64,000 nt of DNA from JBIQJD01 sp044507695 (lineage in GTDB: Bacteria; Bacteroidota; Ignavibacteria; Ignavibacteriales; Ignavibacteriaceae): positions 257,390-321,389 of the forward strand of contig JBIQJD010000002.1 of NCBI GenBank assembly GCA_044507695.1. The letters run 5' to 3'. Position 1 is the first letter of the stretch. Each line of letters begins with the position of its first letter. Shown in pieces: positions 43,115-51,519 of this stretch. The notes below the pieces were generated by a model. That model was not told where the DNA came from, ran no database searches, and saw only the letters and a program-made list of their open reading frames with translations. A program made the translations under genes and the position numbers.

Positions 43115-43944
43115 AAAAATTATTAATAATAATATTTATTGCTGCGCTTGCATCAGCATGTAAAAGCCAGGATGAACTTCAATCACAATACAATCTTGCG
43201 CAGGAGTTATTTAAAAAGAGAGAATATTTTGATGCTGTAACAGAACTTAAGCGGCTTAATTTTTTTGATTCAACAAACCAATTTTCTTTCCAATCTTGTC
43301 TATTAATGGGGAAAGCACACAAAGCCGGTGCAATGTTAAATGATGCAGTTCATAATTTTACAATGGCTGGAATATTTTCCAGAACTGATGAAGAATTTTA
43401 TGAAGCAGAAATTGAATTAATCCGGGTTAACATTTTAAGAAGAACATCCAGCCAGGCACACAAAATTATTGACCGTTTATTACTGGATGAGAGATTCATT
43501 AGCAAAAAAGATGAACTAAATTACTGGAAAGGCTGGGCATATATTTTTGAAGATGATTGGGTAAATGCCGCTGATTTATTTAGTAAGGTTTCTGAAAATC
43601 ACGAATTGACAAATTTTTGTGATAGTATTAATGATCAACTTTATTCTGCAACATTGGCAAAACTGCTTTCGGTTTTTATTCCCGGAGCGGGACAAATTTA
43701 TACCGGAAATTATTTAAACGGAATTTTTTCTCTTGGGTGGAATGTATTTGCCGGCTGGTTGTCAATCAATTCATTTGCGGAAGAAAGAATATTTGACGGG
43801 TTAGTTGCTGCAAATTTTTTGTGGTTAAGGTTTTACATTGGTGGAATAAACAATGCACAAAAATTTGCTGAAGAAAAAAACCTGGCAATTACAAACAACG
43901 CACTTGATTATCTTCAGCACAAATACGGCGGGTTAAAACCATAA
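43111..43944 (+). CDS. TPR lipoprotein with C-terminal membrane domain, second paralogue
   Basis: The 277-residue protein has a lipobox (ALASAC) and TPR-like pairs at about 25-180. Its C-terminal hydrophobic domain has FIPGAGQIYTGNYLNGIFSLGWNVFAGW, matching the first paralogue. It ends in NALDYLQHKYGGLKP. The pair differ in anchoring: this one is a lipoprotein, the first has a cleavable signal. ATGA overlap ties it to its neighbour. The gene-free 148 bases after it lead into lemA. Confidence 0.72.
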   Translation: MKKLLIIIFIAALASACKSQDELQSQYNLAQELFKKREYFDAVTELKRLNFFDSTNQFSFQSCLLMGKAHKAGAMLNDAVHNFTMAGIFSRTDEEFYEAEIELIRVNILRRTSSQAHKIIDRLLLDERFISKKDELNYWKGWAYIFEDDWVNAADLFSKVSENHELTNFCDSINDQLYSATLAKLLSVFIPGAGQIYTGNYLNGIFSLGWNVFAGWLSINSFAEERIFDGLVAANFLWLRFYIGGINNAQKFAEEKNLAITNNALDYLQHKYGGLKP

Positions 43945-44092
43945 TCAAAATAAAAATGCAATCGCTGCCGCCTTTGGATAAAATATTAATGGATATTCGT
44001 AAAAAAAATAATAAATTGTAATTGTTATATATCTACTTATTTTACATTCTAAAGAAGGGTAAAATCCCTGAAAATATAAACGAGGAGGTCTG

Positions 44093-44698
44093 ATGAAAAG
44101 AGGGATGATTGTTGGCTGTTCTGTGGCCGGTGTAATCCTGATAATCATAGCCATATTAGTTTTTTGGGGGATAGGCGCTTATAATAATCTGGTTACTCTT
44201 AATGAGTCTGTAAATCAAAGCTGGAGCCAGGTTGAGAATCAGTATCAGCGCAGAGCTGATTTAATTCCTAATCTTGTAAACACAGTAAAAGGTTATGCGG
44301 ATTTTGAAAGAGGTGTTTTAACAGATGTTACAGAAGCGCGTGCTAAAGTAAGCCAGATGAATGTTACACCGGAAGTTTTGAATGACCCGGCAGCATTCCA
44401 AAGATTCCAGCAGGCACAAAGTGAATTAGGCGGAGCCTTATCCCGCTTGCTGGTAACAGTTGAAAATTACCCCGAACTAAAAGCAAATGAAAATTTTCTT
44501 CAGCTTCAGGCGCAGCTTGAAGGAACAGAAAACCGGATTTCTGTTGAAAGAAGGAAATTTAATACAACCGTGCAGGAGTATAATACAACAATCAAAAGAT
44601 TCCCGAACTCTATTTTTGCCGGTGTGTTTGGATTTAATGAGAAAGAATATTTCAGAAGCGCTCCCGGCTCTGAAACTGCTCCTAAAGTTGAATTTTAA
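44093..44698 (+). CDS. lemA: LemA family protein
   Basis: The 201-residue membrane-anchored protein has an N-terminal transmembrane helix (about 8-27) and the coiled LemA domain: YNNLVTLNESVNQSWSQVENQYQRRADLIPNLVNTVKGYA is diagnostic. AVEKELGKALS-like YPELKANENFLQLQAQLEGTENRI is conserved. The function of LemA proteins is poorly defined; they are often next to TPM proteins, as here (next gene starts 3 bases later). A very strong Shine-Dalgarno (GAGGAGGT at 44082-44089) suggests high expression. Confidence 0.95.
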   Translation: MKRGMIVGCSVAGVILIIIAILVFWGIGAYNNLVTLNESVNQSWSQVENQYQRRADLIPNLVNTVKGYADFERGVLTDVTEARAKVSQMNVTPEVLNDPAAFQRFQQAQSELGGALSRLLVTVENYPELKANENFLQLQAQLEGTENRISVERRKFNTTVQEYNTTIKRFPNSIFAGVFGFNEKEYFRSAPGSETAPKVEF

Positions 44699-44701
44699 TA
44701 G

Positions 44702-45454
44702 ATGAAATTTTTATTCACGTTCGTAACCTTCATAATAATATTTAAGTCCGGCAGTGCAGGTTTAATATTTGCGCAGCCGGAAATTCCTGTCCTGAAAAAA
44801 TACGCAACTGATTTAACTTCAACTCTATCATCAAATGAACTTAACACATTAAACCGGCGTTTGGAATCTTACGAAGATACAACTTCAAATCAGCTTGTAA
44901 TGCTGATGATCCCTACTCTAAATGATTATCCGATTGAGTATTACGCAATTGAAACAGCAGAAAAAAATAAAATAGGAACAAAGGAACATGATAACGGAGC
45001 TTTATTGCTGATTGCAAAGAATGATCGCAAATTGAGAATAGAAGTTGGATATGGGCTGGAAGGTGTTCTGCCTGATGCTCTCGCAAGTTCAATCATAAGA
45101 AATGAAATTGTCCCTCATTTCAGGAATGAAGAATATTATGCCGGGATAACTGCCGGAATTAATGCGATGATTGCTGCAATTGGCGGTGAATACACTGCAA
45201 AACCTGATAAAAAAAATGATCGTAAAAAGGGTACAGGAATATCTTCAATTATTTTCATAATAATTGCTTTGATATTTTTCTTCTTGCGAGGCGGAAGGCA
45301 CGGCAGAAGAAGCGGATTTATTTTTTTCCCCGGAGGTTTTGGAGGATCTTCCCGCGGAAGCGGCTTTGGCGGATTTTCAGGCGGCGGTGGTTTTGGCGGC
45401 TTCAGCGGCGGCGGCGGCGGTTTTGGCGGCGGCGGTGCAAGCGGCGGATGGTAG
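44702..45454 (+). CDS. TPM-domain protein with glycine-rich tail
   Basis: The 250-residue exported protein has a signal peptide (about 1-24), a TPM domain at about 30-165 (DNGALLLIAKNDRKLRIEVGYGLEGVLPDALAS) and a transmembrane helix at about 180-197. It ends in a long Gly/Phe/Ser-rich tail (FGGFSGGGGFGGFSGGGGG type). This is the YgcG-like family found beside lemA in many bacteria. The Gly-rich tail faces the cytoplasm if the helix is in the usual orientation. Role unknown; a membrane stress or envelope function is inferred from family context. Confidence 0.93.
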   Translation: MKFLFTFVTFIIIFKSGSAGLIFAQPEIPVLKKYATDLTSTLSSNELNTLNRRLESYEDTTSNQLVMLMIPTLNDYPIEYYAIETAEKNKIGTKEHDNGALLLIAKNDRKLRIEVGYGLEGVLPDALASSIIRNEIVPHFRNEEYYAGITAGINAMIAAIGGEYTAKPDKKNDRKKGTGISSIIFIIIALIFFFLRGGRHGRRSGFIFFPGGFGGSSRGSGFGGFSGGGGFGGFSGGGGGFGGGGASGGW

Positions 45455-45571
45455 TATTATATCTCTCTAATTTAATTGATGTTCATTTGTTGTTTTATTA
45501 AAATTGCACGGGTTTTTTAATTATTTTTTCCCTTTACAAGATATTTAAATGCGATTTTTAGGAGAGTTAAA

Positions 45572-45904
45572 ATGGCTATAATGATTACTGAAGAATGTAT
45601 TAATTGCGGTGCATGTGAACCTGAATGCCCGAATACTGCAATTTATGAAGGCGGTGCTCATTGGGAATTAGCAGGTAAAGAATATGGACCGAACGATCCC
45701 GCACCTTCCGGTGCTGAAGGTTTTTTTGCTGATGATTTGTTCTACATTGTACCGGATAAATGTACCGAATGCAAAGGATTCCACGATGAGCCGCAATGTG
45801 CCGCTGTTTGCCCGGTTGACTGCTGCATTCCCGATCCTAAACATGTTGAATCTGAAGAAGTTCTTCTTGCCAGAAAAGAATATCTTGATAGTATTGGCAG
45901 ATAA
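45572..45904 (+). CDS. Chlorobium-type 2[4Fe-4S] ferredoxin, first copy
   Basis: The 110-residue low-potential ferredoxin has cluster I CINCGACEPECP and cluster II CTECKGFHDEPQCAAVCPVDC, with the long inserted loop between the cysteines in cluster II seen in green sulfur bacterial ferredoxins. It also carries a loop of about 20 residues (WELAGKEYGPNDPAPSGAEG) between clusters, and a C-terminal helix not present in the second copy. AGGAG precedes the start. It has its own terminator at 45914-45941, so it is monocistronic. Such ferredoxins donate electrons to 2-oxoacid synthases in green sulfur bacteria; the partner here is not known. Confidence 0.94.
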   Translation: MAIMITEECINCGACEPECPNTAIYEGGAHWELAGKEYGPNDPAPSGAEGFFADDLFYIVPDKCTECKGFHDEPQCAAVCPVDCCIPDPKHVESEEVLLARKEYLDSIGR

Positions 45905-45913
45905 TTTTTTGTG

Positions 45914-45941
45914 AGAGGACATCCAATTTGTCCTCTGTTTT
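45914..45941 (+). terminator. Intrinsic terminator of ferredoxin copy 1
   Basis: AGAGGACA (45914-45921) pairs perfectly with TGTCCTCT (45929-45936) around a 7-base loop and is followed by GTTTT. Confidence 0.85.
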
Positions 45942-46133
45942 ATCCAGCCAAATCAGTTCCAATCCATCTGCCTATCTCATTTAAGAAATTTTACACTTTC
46001 ATTTTCTCGTAGATGAAAAATGAAAGCTTTTAGAATCACAATAATCCAAACAAATTCAATTTTTGTGCTGGCATAGATTTCGCTTTTATCTGAAAAGAAT
46101 TGTTAAATATTTAGAAGTTTCAGGGAGAAAAAA

Positions 46134-46400
46134 ATGGCTTACAGAATAACTGAAGAATGCATCAATTGCGGCGCTTGTGAACCTGAGTGCCCTAACAGCG
46201 CAATTTATGAAGGTGGTACCGAATGGGAATTAGATGGTAAAACCTACGGCGAAAATGATGCAGCTCCTTCAGGTGCAACCGGTTTTTATTCTAATAGTTA
46301 CTTTTATATTGTGCCGGATAAATGTACTCAGTGTGAAGGCTTTCATGATGAACCGCAGTGCGCTTCAGTTTGTCCCGTAGAGTGTTGTATTCCTGCATAA
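46134..46400 (+). CDS. Chlorobium-type 2[4Fe-4S] ferredoxin, second copy
   Basis: The 88-residue paralogue of the ferredoxin at 45572 has CINCGACEPECP, CTQCEGFHDEPQCASVCPVEC and the same internal loop (TEWELDGKTYGENDAAPSGATG). It lacks the C-terminal helix of copy 1. The high identity and the matched arrangement, each with its own Shine-Dalgarno and terminator, indicate a recent tandem duplication. Separate promoters would allow separate regulation of the two electron carriers. Confidence 0.94.
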   Translation: MAYRITEECINCGACEPECPNSAIYEGGTEWELDGKTYGENDAAPSGATGFYSNSYFYIVPDKCTQCEGFHDEPQCASVCPVECCIPA

Positions 46401-46430
46401 TTATTTTTTAAATCAGGGGAAGGGGAGCAG

Positions 46431-46463
46431 TAAAGGATATGGTTACATATCCTTTATTGTTTT
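46431..46463 (+). terminator. Intrinsic terminator of ferredoxin copy 2
   Basis: A perfect 11-bp stem (46431-46441 with 46446-46456) with a 4-base loop is followed by TTGTTTT. It lies 30 bases after the ferredoxin stop. Confidence 0.88.
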
Positions 46464-46688
46464 AAAGTAAAATCCAAAAACTTATCATCACTTCAGCAGG
46501 TTGATTAAAAGCTATCTATAAAATTTCTTTCCAGAAATTTTTTTGTTATTGGAAGAGAAAAGTCTCTGTTTCTAATTTATTTCTATCCGGATTATTGAGC
46601 TTCATTAAACACAGTTTTAATCAATAAAAAATAATTTAAATTTTTATTTGGTATATTAATTCTAACCTTGATAATAGGAGGTAGAATT

Positions 46689-47429
46689 ATGCTGGTGTTA
46701 GGATCATTTGAAAAAGCAAAAAGATATATCCAGGAACACTCGTCTCACGATGTTACCAGGCAATATGAGCATTTCCCTTGTATAACAATTTCAAGAGAAA
46801 CCGGCGCAGGTGCAGATGTAGTTAGTGAGAAGCTCGTTGAACTGCTTGGTGAAAAGAAAATCAATGATTCTCCCGAATGGACAATCTTTGATAAAAATCT
46901 TATACAAAAAGTGCTGGATGATCATCATCTTCCATCCTACCTTGATAAATATTTCCAGGAAAGTACAAGCTCTGCAGTTACTTCTTTAATTTCTGAAACA
47001 CTTACAGGACAGCCCGCAAGCTGGTCATTGGTGAGTAAGACTTCTCAAACCATATTTAAACTTGCACGAACAGGGAATGTTATTATTGTAGAAATGGGTG
47101 CAAATTTTGTAACAGCAAAATTACGCAATGCTTTCCATATCAGGTTAATTGCTGATTATGAAGATAGGGTGAAGCATATTGAAAAGGTTTATAATCTGAA
47201 CAGAAAAGAAGCGGAAAATTTTATAAAGAAAGATGATGAAGCAAGAAGAAATTTTGTTGAGAAGAATTTTCACAAAAAAATTGATGATCCTCAATATTAT
47301 CATCTTGTAATAAATACAAGTTTAATTCCGTACGATGAAACTGCGCGGATCATCTGCAGAATAGTGGATAACAGATTTAAAGAATATTCTTCTCACGGCT
47401 CAAATGAAGGAACTACAGCTTTGTTATAG
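46689..47429 (+). CDS. Cytidylate kinase-like family protein
   Basis: The 246-residue cytoplasmic protein is of the cytidylate-kinase-like family (Pfam Cytidylate_kin2). The nucleotide loop is ISRETGAGADVVSEKL. Later helices (KHIEKVYNLNRKEAENFIKKDDEARRNFVEKNF) carry the arginine-rich lid typical of the family. It is not the core cmk. ATG 46689 is chosen because AGGAGG at 46677-46682 fits it; the in-frame TTG at 46668 has no such support. Its 3' end overlaps the convergent gene by 37 bases (47393-47429). Substrate unknown. Confidence 0.87.
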   Translation: MLVLGSFEKAKRYIQEHSSHDVTRQYEHFPCITISRETGAGADVVSEKLVELLGEKKINDSPEWTIFDKNLIQKVLDDHHLPSYLDKYFQESTSSAVTSLISETLTGQPASWSLVSKTSQTIFKLARTGNVIIVEMGANFVTAKLRNAFHIRLIADYEDRVKHIEKVYNLNRKEAENFIKKDDEARRNFVEKNFHKKIDDPQYYHLVINTSLIPYDETARIICRIVDNRFKEYSSHGSNEGTTALL

Positions 47430-48127
47430 CCTTCTCCTGAAATCAGATTAAGATGAAGATTAGCAAATAATAAAACTTGTGCCGCTGCCTGGGAATTATT
47501 AAAGACTTTCCGTTTACCATCAGACGGATTTCCAAACCAGTATAAAGTGCCCAGCATAATCCGCTGAATTGATTCGAGGCTTAAAATAACTTCATCTTCC
47601 TTTTCTCTGAAAAGTCCTTCTTTAGAAATGTAAGCTTGTGAAAGCTGTTCATGCTCAATAAATCTGGAGGGTTTAATCATTCTGCTTTTAGTAACATCTT
47701 CGATCAGACTGAAAGCTTTTAAAATTGCAGTTTCATAATCACCGTTTATATAATCTTGTAAAGAACAATTTTTCAAATCTTCTCTTGTCAGAAAATTTTC
47801 TATTTCCAAAGCCGGAAGAGTAAAATTTTCAAGCTTGTTTTCCACGTACTCGCGTCCGGTGTTTGTTAATTCTTTCACCTTTGCGGAAACTTTATTTTCA
47901 CTCTTTTTTATCAGACCTTCCGCTTCGAGTTCATTTACAGCTTTAACTATCTCATTAAATTCATATTCGTTTAGCTCAGAAACATTAAACTGTTCTGTTA
48001 AAATTGTACAAATTATGCTGATAAAGTTACCATCACTGTTTGTAATTTCTGTTTTGTCATTTTCGTAAAGAACTTTTAGGAACATTTTTTTTAACAATTC
48101 TTTTGGGAAAGGTCTTACTACCTGCAT
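47393..48127 (-). CDS. Predicted TIGR02391/Ymh-like protein with winged helix
   Basis: The 244-residue protein begins with a winged-helix-like region at about 30-100 (FNEIVKAVNELEAEGLIKKSENKVSAKVKELTNTGREYV). A C-terminal domain follows that resembles the TIGR02391 (Ymh) group: NGDYETAILKAFSLIEDVTKSRMIK, then EGLFREKEDEVILSLESIQRIMLGTLYWFGNP and a helix around AAAQVLLFANLHLNLI. The Ymh group includes proteins found in phage-related and plasmid islands, but nothing else here looks mobile. Its function is unknown. It is convergent with, and overlaps, the kinase-like gene. Confidence 0.7.
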   Translation of the reverse strand: MQVVRPFPKELLKKMFLKVLYENDKTEITNSDGNFISIICTILTEQFNVSELNEYEFNEIVKAVNELEAEGLIKKSENKVSAKVKELTNTGREYVENKLENFTLPALEIENFLTREDLKNCSLQDYINGDYETAILKAFSLIEDVTKSRMIKPSRFIEHEQLSQAYISKEGLFREKEDEVILSLESIQRIMLGTLYWFGNPSDGKRKVFNNSQAAAQVLLFANLHLNLISGEGYNKAVVPSFEP

Positions 48128-48325
48128 TAATTTTTTCTCCGATTGAAAGAATTTTTACCCGCGCTTTAATTTTCAGCTTAGGTTTTTCTTCCTTAATTTT
48201 TAAATCGTTTTGAATTTCGGTTACCAACTTAATATTTATATTTTTTTTAGGATATAGGGAAATACCTGAAATGAAGGGAAAAATCCCCTAGAAAGTCCGG
48301 AATTCCCTGAATAGAATTAAGGAAT

Positions 48326-49177
48326 ATGGAAATGATGAAAATCGGAAGGTATCAGCTTTATACAATAAATACCGGATTTTTCAAACTGGATGGCGGAGCA
48401 ATGTTTGGAATTATCCCAAAACCGCTTTGGGAAAAAACAAATCCGCCGGATGAACTTAACCGGATTAAAATGGCGGCGCGTTCTTTACTTCTTACAAACG
48501 GAAACAGAAAAATTCTTGTTGATACAGGGTTGGGAAATAAATGGAATGAAAAATCAAGAAAGATTTACGATATAAATTCTGAGTTTACTCTGGCAGGAGA
48601 GCTTCAAAAACTTAATATTAAACCGGATGAAATAACAGATGTAATATTAACTCATCTTCATTTTGATCATACCGGCGGATCAACAATTGATGATAACGGG
48701 AAAATTGTACCGGCTTTTCCAAATGCTAAATATTATGTGCAGAAAAAAAATTTTGCATGGGCAATGAATCCTACAGAAAGAGACAGGGGAAGTTATTTAA
48801 AAGAAAATTTTATGCCGCTGTATGAAGCCGGAATTTTAAATTTTATTGATGGTGAAGAAAAATTTGATGATGAAATAGAATTCATTGTAATTAATGGACA
48901 CACATTTGCACAGCAGCTTGTAAAAATTTCAGATGCATCAAATACATTCCTTTTTTGCTGTGATCTGTTTCCAACTACTTCTCACATTTCACTTCCGTAT
49001 ATAATGGGATATGATCTTCAGCCATTGGTAACATTACAGGAGAAAAAAAGAATTCTACAAAAAACTGTTGATGAAAATTGGAAATTATTATTTGAACATG
49101 ATGCGGAAACAATTTACGCAACTATAACTGCTGCAGATAAAGGATACAAAATTGATGCAAAATTCAACTCACTTTGA
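48326..49177 (+). CDS. MBL-fold metallo-hydrolase, lactonase-like group
   Basis: The 283-residue cytoplasmic protein has the zinc motif H110-L-H112-F-D114-H115 in ILTHLHFDHTGG, the later ligand regions INGHTFAQQ and FCCDLFPT, and a final histidine near FEHDAET. The overall layout, with the early LDGGAMFGIIPKPLW, matches MBL enzymes of the AHL-lactonase or AidC type, but the substrate is not certain. It overlaps the Rieske gene by 23-26 bases, so the two are translated together. Several AGGG/CCCT half-sites upstream (48257-48306) may be regulatory. Confidence 0.88.
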   Translation: MEMMKIGRYQLYTINTGFFKLDGGAMFGIIPKPLWEKTNPPDELNRIKMAARSLLLTNGNRKILVDTGLGNKWNEKSRKIYDINSEFTLAGELQKLNIKPDEITDVILTHLHFDHTGGSTIDDNGKIVPAFPNAKYYVQKKNFAWAMNPTERDRGSYLKENFMPLYEAGILNFIDGEEKFDDEIEFIVINGHTFAQQLVKISDASNTFLFCCDLFPTTSHISLPYIMGYDLQPLVTLQEKKRILQKTVDENWKLLFEHDAETIYATITAADKGYKIDAKFNSL

Positions 49178-49523
49178 TTTGGAAGGATTCCGCAAAATTT
49201 GCCGTACCGATGATTTGAAAGAAGCTTGCGGCAAAAGATTCATAGTTGATAGTGAATCCGGACAAACAATAGAAATTGCTTTGTTTAAAATTGATGAAAC
49301 GATTTATGCAGTAAGTAATATTTGTCCACATCAGCACTCAGCTTTAATTTATGATGGATTTATTGAAGATGGATGTGTTGTTTGTCCTGTTCATGGATGG
49401 ATGTTTGATTTAAAAACCGGGAAAACAAAATCAGGCTGCGGCAGGCTGAAGGTTTATGATGTGAAGATAATTAATGGAGAAGTTTTTGTTAAAGTTACAC
49501 AGCAAAATTTTAGTTTGATTTAA
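49155..49523 (+). CDS. Rieske [2Fe-2S] ferredoxin-type protein
   Basis: This is a small soluble Rieske protein of 122 residues from ATG 49155 (TTG 49152 is in frame). The cluster-binding motifs are C-P-H-x-H (CPHQH, about 57-61) and C-x-x-H (CPVHGWMFD, about 77-80), with the KTGK-type loop. It has no catalytic oxygenase domain, so it is an electron carrier, like the small subunit of nitrite reductase or a dioxygenase ferredoxin. It overlaps the metallo-hydrolase upstream and abuts queG downstream. Its partner enzyme is not known; the QueG neighbour also needs electrons (inference). Confidence 0.92.
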   Translation: MQNSTHFDLEGFRKICRTDDLKEACGKRFIVDSESGQTIEIALFKIDETIYAVSNICPHQHSALIYDGFIEDGCVVCPVHGWMFDLKTGKTKSGCGRLKVYDVKIINGEVFVKVTQQNFSLI

Positions 49524-50453
49524 ATGATGGTTCTGAATAATGATACAATAATTAAATTAGCAAATGAACTTGGATTTGAACTCGTTGGGTTTGCTGAAGC
49601 ATCTGTTCTTGAAAAAGAAGCTGAAAATCTTCAAAGCTGGCTTGCAAATAATTTTCACGCAGATATGAATTACATGCAGAGAAATTTTGAAAAACGAAAA
49701 GATGTAAAAGAAATCTTACCTTCTGCAAAATCTGTAATTTCACTTGGAATGAATTATTATGTACCAGGAAATTTCAGCGGAGATAAAACTAAAGGAAAAA
49801 TCTCACGTTATGCCTGGGGAACAGATTATCATCTTATAATCTGGAAAAAGCTTGATAAAATTGTTGATGAAGTAAAAAAAATTGATCCTGAATTTGAAGC
49901 TAAAACGTATGTGGATACCGGTCCGGTAATGGATAAAGCATGGGCTGTGCGTGCAGGTTTGGGCTGGCAGGGAAAACATTCCAATATAATTAATAGAAAT
50001 TTCGGAAGCTGGTTTTTTATTGCTAACATTATTTGCAATTATGAATTTACTTATTCGTTTCCCATCCCGGATTTTTGCGGATCATGCACTGCCTGTATAG
50101 AAGCATGCCCAACCGGTGCAATCGTTCAGGATTATGTTGTTGATTCAAATAAATGCATATCATATCAAACCATAGAAAATAAAAATGAAATTCCGGAAAA
50201 ATTTAAGAGAAATTTTGAAAACTGGATTTATGGATGCGATATTTGCCAGGATGTTTGTCCGTGGAATAATAAATTCTCACAGCAAACTGCTGAACAACAA
50301 TTTTTTCCCGGATCGGGAACGAAGGAAATTCCGCTAACCGAAGTAATAGAAATGCAACAGGAAGAATTCAGCGCAAGGTTTAAAAATAGTCCGGTAAAAC
50401 GTACAAAGCTTAAAGGCTTAAAGCGGAACGCAGAATTTATTTTGAAACCATAA
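49524..50453 (+). CDS. queG: Epoxyqueuosine reductase
   Basis: This cobalamin- and 4Fe-4S-dependent enzyme makes the last step of queuosine synthesis in tRNA. It has 309 residues, a little shorter than E. coli QueG (379). The two ferredoxin-type cluster motifs are CGSCTACIEACPTGAI and CDICQDVCPWNNKFS. SVISLGMNYYVP and KAWAVRAGLGWQGKHSNII are family landmarks. There is no C-terminal HEAT-repeat extension. It starts directly after the Rieske stop codon, so the small Rieske protein could be its electron source (inference). Confidence 0.94.
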   Translation: MMVLNNDTIIKLANELGFELVGFAEASVLEKEAENLQSWLANNFHADMNYMQRNFEKRKDVKEILPSAKSVISLGMNYYVPGNFSGDKTKGKISRYAWGTDYHLIIWKKLDKIVDEVKKIDPEFEAKTYVDTGPVMDKAWAVRAGLGWQGKHSNIINRNFGSWFFIANIICNYEFTYSFPIPDFCGSCTACIEACPTGAIVQDYVVDSNKCISYQTIENKNEIPEKFKRNFENWIYGCDICQDVCPWNNKFSQQTAEQQFFPGSGTKEIPLTEVIEMQQEEFSARFKNSPVKRTKLKGLKRNAEFILKP

Positions 50454-50513
50454 GTTGTGAAAAGTATCTAACACTAAATTAAAATTGAAATACAGATCTA
50501 ATCAGGAGAACTA

Positions 50514-51473
50514 ATGGCAGAAGAAAGAACAGAAAACCACCATCGGGTAGCTATAATCGGATCGGGTCCGGCGGGATTTACAGCAGCTCTTTATACAGCA
50601 AGAGCAAATCTCTCTCCCGTTATTTTTGAAGGATTGCAGCCCGGCGGACAATTAACAATTACAACTGAAGTTGAAAACTATCCCGGTTTTGAACATGGAA
50701 TTCAAGGCCCGGAATTAATGGATATTATGCGTAAACAGGCTCATCGTTTCGGAGCAACATCAATCTACAAAGAAATTACAGAAGTTGATTTTTCAAAGCG
50801 TCCGTTCACACTTAAAACGTATGATGATGTTCATACAGCAGATGCTGTAATTGTTTCAACAGGAGCTTCGGCCAAACTTCTTGGTTTGGAATCAGAAAAG
50901 AAATTTATGGGGTACGGTGTTTCTGCCTGTGCAACATGTGATGGATTCTTCTTTAAAAATCAAAAAGTGCTTGTTGTTGGCGGCGGAGATACTGCAATGG
51001 AAGAAGCTAATTACCTTTCTCGTTTTGCTTCTGAAGTTACAATTATTCACAGAAGAGATGAATTCCGTGCTTCAAAAATTATGACGGAGAGAGCAAAGAA
51101 GAATCCTAAAATAAAATTCCTAACCAACAAAGTTGTGGAAGAAGTTCTTGGTAAAGAAGAGAACAATAGAAAAGTAATGACAGGAGTTGTGTTAAAAGAT
51201 GTTCATGATTTAAGTTCAACAACAGTTGATGCTGATGGTTTATTCATTGCAATTGGACATAAACCAAACACAGAATTATTTAAAGGGATTTTAGATATGG
51301 ATGAAACCGGTTATTTAAAAGTAAAACCGGGATCAACTTATACGAATATTGAAGGTGTATTTGCTGCAGGTGATGTTGCCGATAAAGTTTATCGGCAGGC
51401 TGTAACAGCAGCCGGTTCAGGATGTATGGCTGCAATTGATGCAGAACGATGGCTTGAAGCCCAGGAAGATTAA
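50514..51473 (+). CDS. trxB: Thioredoxin reductase
   Basis: This NADPH-dependent FAD enzyme reduces thioredoxin. It has 319 residues. The FAD-binding GSGPAGFTAALY, the redox pair C139-A-T-C142 (ACATCDG), the NADPH-binding GGGDTAMEEA and the C-terminal GVFAAGDVADKVYRQAVTAAGSGCMAAIDAE are all present. A Shine-Dalgarno (CAGGAG) precedes the start. It has its own terminator at 51482-51517. No thioredoxin gene lies next to it. Confidence 0.97.
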   Translation: MAEERTENHHRVAIIGSGPAGFTAALYTARANLSPVIFEGLQPGGQLTITTEVENYPGFEHGIQGPELMDIMRKQAHRFGATSIYKEITEVDFSKRPFTLKTYDDVHTADAVIVSTGASAKLLGLESEKKFMGYGVSACATCDGFFFKNQKVLVVGGGDTAMEEANYLSRFASEVTIIHRRDEFRASKIMTERAKKNPKIKFLTNKVVEEVLGKEENNRKVMTGVVLKDVHDLSSTTVDADGLFIAIGHKPNTELFKGILDMDETGYLKVKPGSTYTNIEGVFAAGDVADKVYRQAVTAAGSGCMAAIDAERWLEAQED

Positions 51474-51481
51474 ATTAATTT

Positions 51482-51517
51482 AATGGGCTTTCCGGTTATT
51501 TTCGGTCAGCCCATTTT
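51482..51517. terminator. Intrinsic terminator of trxB
   Basis: AATGGGCT (51482-51489) pairs perfectly with AGCCCATT (51508-51515), with a T-run after it. It lies between trxB and the convergent small membrane protein gene and may serve both. Confidence 0.8.
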
Positions 51518-51519
51518 AA

